DNA from: Betaproteobacteria bacterium
Lineage (GTDB): Bacteria; Pseudomonadota; Gammaproteobacteria; Burkholderiales; Casimicrobiaceae
Assembly (NCBI GenBank): GCA_005883655.1
Contig: VBDA01000087.1
Coordinates: forward strand, 1-6,428
Direction of reading: 5' to 3'
DNA: 6,428 nucleotides
In this document: one piece after another, positions 4,829 to 6,428 of the stretch
Numbering within the stretch: the first letter of the stretch is position 1
Layout of the letters: the number at the start of each line of letters is the position of its first letter
Notes under the pieces: generated by a model
Databases searched by the model: none
The model's input: the letters and a program-made list of their open reading frames with translations, nothing else
What the model was told of the DNA's origin: nothing
Program-made: the position numbers and the translations under genes

Positions 4829-6265
4829 TCAGGACGCTGCATCGGCGCCTTCCACCGTTCTCGTGCCCGATCGCAATGCCGGCTGATGGTGGGCCCAGGG
4901 CCGCGCTGTCTCGAAGGCGGCGGCGGCCGCAAACAGGTCGTCTTCGCGATACGCGCGGGCCACCAGCTGCAGGCCAACCGGCAATCCTTCATCCGTGAAT
5001 CCCGCCGGAATCGACGCCGCCGGCTGGCCGGTCAGGTTGAACGGATAGGTATAGCTCACCCACGTCACCAGATTGCGATCCGCGAATCGGGCGGGAATGT
5101 TGATGCCGACATCGACGGCGGCCACGGGCAAGGTCGGCGAAAGCAGCAAGTCGTAGTCATCGAAAAACTTGCGTGTGCTTTCGCGAAAAGCGTGGCGCAT
5201 CTGGACGGCGCGGCCGTACGCTTCGGCATCCATTGCCAACGCCTGCTCGATCATCGCCGCGACGTCCGGGTCGAGGAGCTCGCGCCGCTCGCGCAAGGTC
5301 GGCGCAAGCCTCGCCGCGACACCGGCATAGAATTCGGCGGTCCACATTGCTGCGGGATCGGGACCGAGCGGGGCATCGACTTCTTCGACGACGCAGCCCA
5401 GCTCGGAAAACACTCGCGCCGCCGCTTCCGCGATAGCACACACTTCCGATTCGGGTGCCGCGTAGCCAAACGACGGCGACCAGGCGATTCTGAGCGTGCG
5501 CGGGTCGCGGTCACATGCGGCAAGATAATCAGGCGCCGCAACGGGTGCGGAATGCGGGTCACGCGCGTCATAGCCCGACAGCACGCCCAGCAGCAGCGCG
5601 ACATCGCGCACGTCGCGACCGATCGGGCATACATGAGCCAGCGTCGGATTGGCGGCGATAGGAAACACCGGCACGCGACCGAATTGCGCTTTGACGCCGA
5701 AGAGGCCCGTCATCGCTGCAGGAATCCGGATCGATCCTCCACCGTCGGTCCCTAGTGCGACCGCAGTCACGCCCGCTGCGACGCTGGCCGCCGCGCCGGC
5801 GCTCGAGCCGCCCGCGGTCTTGGACAAATCCCACGGGTTGCGCGTACTGCCGGTCAGGGGAGAGTCTCCAACGGCTTTGCAGCCGAACTCGCTGGTGGTG
5901 GTCTTGCCGATGATCATCGCGCCGGCGCGGCGCAGGCGCTCCACGGCAACCGCATCGGCCGGCGCGACGTTGTCCGCCATGCTGCGCGATCCAAAAGTCA
6001 AAGCTGCGCCGCCGACCGCGATCAGATCCTTCACCGAGATTGGCACGCCGAACAACGGTCCCGGCGTCTTACCCCCTCGCAGTTGCGCTTCGGCACGCTT
6101 TGCATCGGACAGCGCTTGGTCGCCCAGAACTGTCACGAACGAGCGAAGGCTCGGCTCGGTCGCCTCCAGCCTTGCGAGGCTTGATTCGACGGCTTCCACC
6201 GGCGACAAGTCGCGCGAGATAAGCGCCCGGGCCAAGTCGCGGGCGGTTCGAAAGAGCTCGGGCAT
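4829..6265 (-). CDS. Amidase signature (AS) family amidohydrolase
   Basis: 478 aa from the ATG at 6265, matching the family's usual 450-500 aa. The catalytic triad is complete: Lys79 in GVPISVKDL, cis-Ser154 in the GGSSAG motif (152-157), and nucleophile Ser178 in GTDGGGSIRIPA (172-183). The 24-residue spacing between the serines equals that in characterised members such as FAAH and malonamidase E2. The C-terminal GQPAASIP and GLPVGLQLVA blocks (413-420, 428-436) are also typical. It would hydrolyse a C-N amide bond of a small substrate that cannot be told from sequence. It is GatA-like in fold, but no gatB or gatC lies nearby, so a role in tRNA amidation is unlikely. No signal peptide: cytoplasmic. 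A TTG at 6343 extends the frame 26 codons, but through a dispersed repeat; residues from 6265 onward start like family members. The ATG lacks a strong Shine-Dalgarno, so the start is less certain than the identity. Confidence 0.93.
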   Translation of the reverse strand: MPELFRTARDLARALISRDLSPVEAVESSLARLEATEPSLRSFVTVLGDQALSDAKRAEAQLRGGKTPGPLFGVPISVKDLIAVGGAALTFGSRSMADNVAPADAVAVERLRRAGAMIIGKTTTSEFGCKAVGDSPLTGSTRNPWDLSKTAGGSSAGAAASVAAGVTAVALGTDGGGSIRIPAAMTGLFGVKAQFGRVPVFPIAANPTLAHVCPIGRDVRDVALLLGVLSGYDARDPHSAPVAAPDYLAACDRDPRTLRIAWSPSFGYAAPESEVCAIAEAAARVFSELGCVVEEVDAPLGPDPAAMWTAEFYAGVAARLAPTLRERRELLDPDVAAMIEQALAMDAEAYGRAVQMRHAFRESTRKFFDDYDLLLSPTLPVAAVDVGINIPARFADRNLVTWVSYTYPFNLTGQPAASIPAGFTDEGLPVGLQLVARAYREDDLFAAAAAFETARPWAHHQPALRSGTRTVEGADAAS

Positions 6266-6291
6266 GCGCCCAACATACGCGGCTAAGGGAT

Positions 6292-6355
6292 CGTCATTCC
6301 CGCGAAAACGAGCCCGCAGGGCGAAGTTTCGAGGAACGGCCAAGCGGGAATCCAG
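6292..6355. repeat. Dispersed palindromic repeat, copy 1 (REP-like)
   Basis: The outer arms are CGTCATTCCCGCG (6292-6304) and GCGGGAATCCAG (6344-6355). ATTCCCGC and GCGGGAAT are exact complements. About 40 nt between the arms contain a small nested hairpin (GCCC/GGGC at 6312-6321). The pair of end sequences matches a short palindromic repeat that I recall as frequent between genes of betaproteobacteria; copy number in this genome cannot be judged from the window. It lies just upstream of the amidase start. Confidence 0.6.
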
Positions 6356-6374
6356 TGTCTTTGGACGAACGTGG

Positions 6375-6402
6375 CTGGGTCCCCGCGTTCGCGGGGAAGA
6401 CG
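6375..6402. repeat. Dispersed palindromic repeat, copy 2, inverted relative to copy 1
   Basis: TCCCCGCG (6380-6387) and CGCGGGGA (6390-6397) form a perfect 8-bp hairpin with a TT centre. Read on the minus strand, its ends align with copy 1: CGTCTTCCCCGCG against CGTCATTCCCGCG (11 of 13), and GCGGGGACCCAG against GCGGGAATCCAG (10 of 12). It is therefore a shorter, diverged copy in opposite orientation, lacking the 40-nt interior. There is no T-run, so it is not a plain terminator. The last bases of the window, to 6428, contain nothing else that I can assign. Confidence 0.6.
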
Positions 6403-6428
6403 CTGGTTGTGCCAGTCCTCCTCCCCCA

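Noticed and set aside
4886..5755. Open frame of 289 codons on the plus strand inside the amidase gene
   Set aside because: It is antisense to the amidase, arginine-rich and without domains, while the opposite strand has a complete catalytic triad.
4829..6265. Assignment of the amidase as GatA of the tRNA amidotransferase
   Set aside because: There is no adjacent gatB or gatC, and the motifs are those shared by all amidase-signature enzymes.

Overview
The window reads as a stretch of high-GC proteobacterial chromosome, most likely betaproteobacterial (Burkholderiales or a relative). This is an inference from base composition, the protein types and a TTCCCGCG-type dispersed repeat near the right end. 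I see no phage, plasmid, transposase, CRISPR, rRNA or tRNA signal. It is a compact housekeeping/accessory region of seven well-supported or likely genes plus one short probable gene.

Left part (1-914): two small genes lie on the minus strand. One encodes an oxidoreductase-like (PF09791-type) cysteine-motif protein (148-348). The other, upstream of it in the direction of transcription, encodes a DUF805 membrane protein (447-776). A plus-strand hairpin with a T-run at 155-177 looks like an intrinsic terminator for something transcribed from left of the window, and it overlaps the 3' end of the oxidoreductase-like gene. A 138-bp divergent intergenic region separates the DUF805 gene from the next operon.

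Centre (915-3110): a textbook NfeD-slipin operon on the plus strand. It encodes a secreted/membrane ClpP-like serine protease with an NfeD OB-fold tail, followed 12 bp later by a stomatin-like SPFH protein. The slipin carries, near its C-terminus, the kind of hydrophobic segment that NfeD proteases are known to cut in archaeal homologues.

Right of centre (3120-4361): a minus-strand gene pair converges on that operon with only 9 bp between stop codons. The first gene encodes a secreted SYLF-domain protein, the second a zinc-ribbon plus bacterial PH-domain membrane protein. The SYLF gene has a recognisable sigma70-type promoter with a perfect TTGACA. Together, 447-4361 holds five genes in a row whose products act at or in the membrane, several with lipid- or membrane-binding folds. 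Whether they cooperate is inference.

Right part (4362-6428): a short plus-strand probable gene (4604-4786) is divergent from the SYLF gene and convergent with an amidase-signature enzyme gene (4829-6265, minus) that has a complete Ser-cisSer-Lys triad. Upstream of the amidase lies an inverted pair of related palindromic repeats (6292-6402). A TTG-initiated extension of the amidase frame would run through one of them, so the internal ATG at 6265 is preferred.
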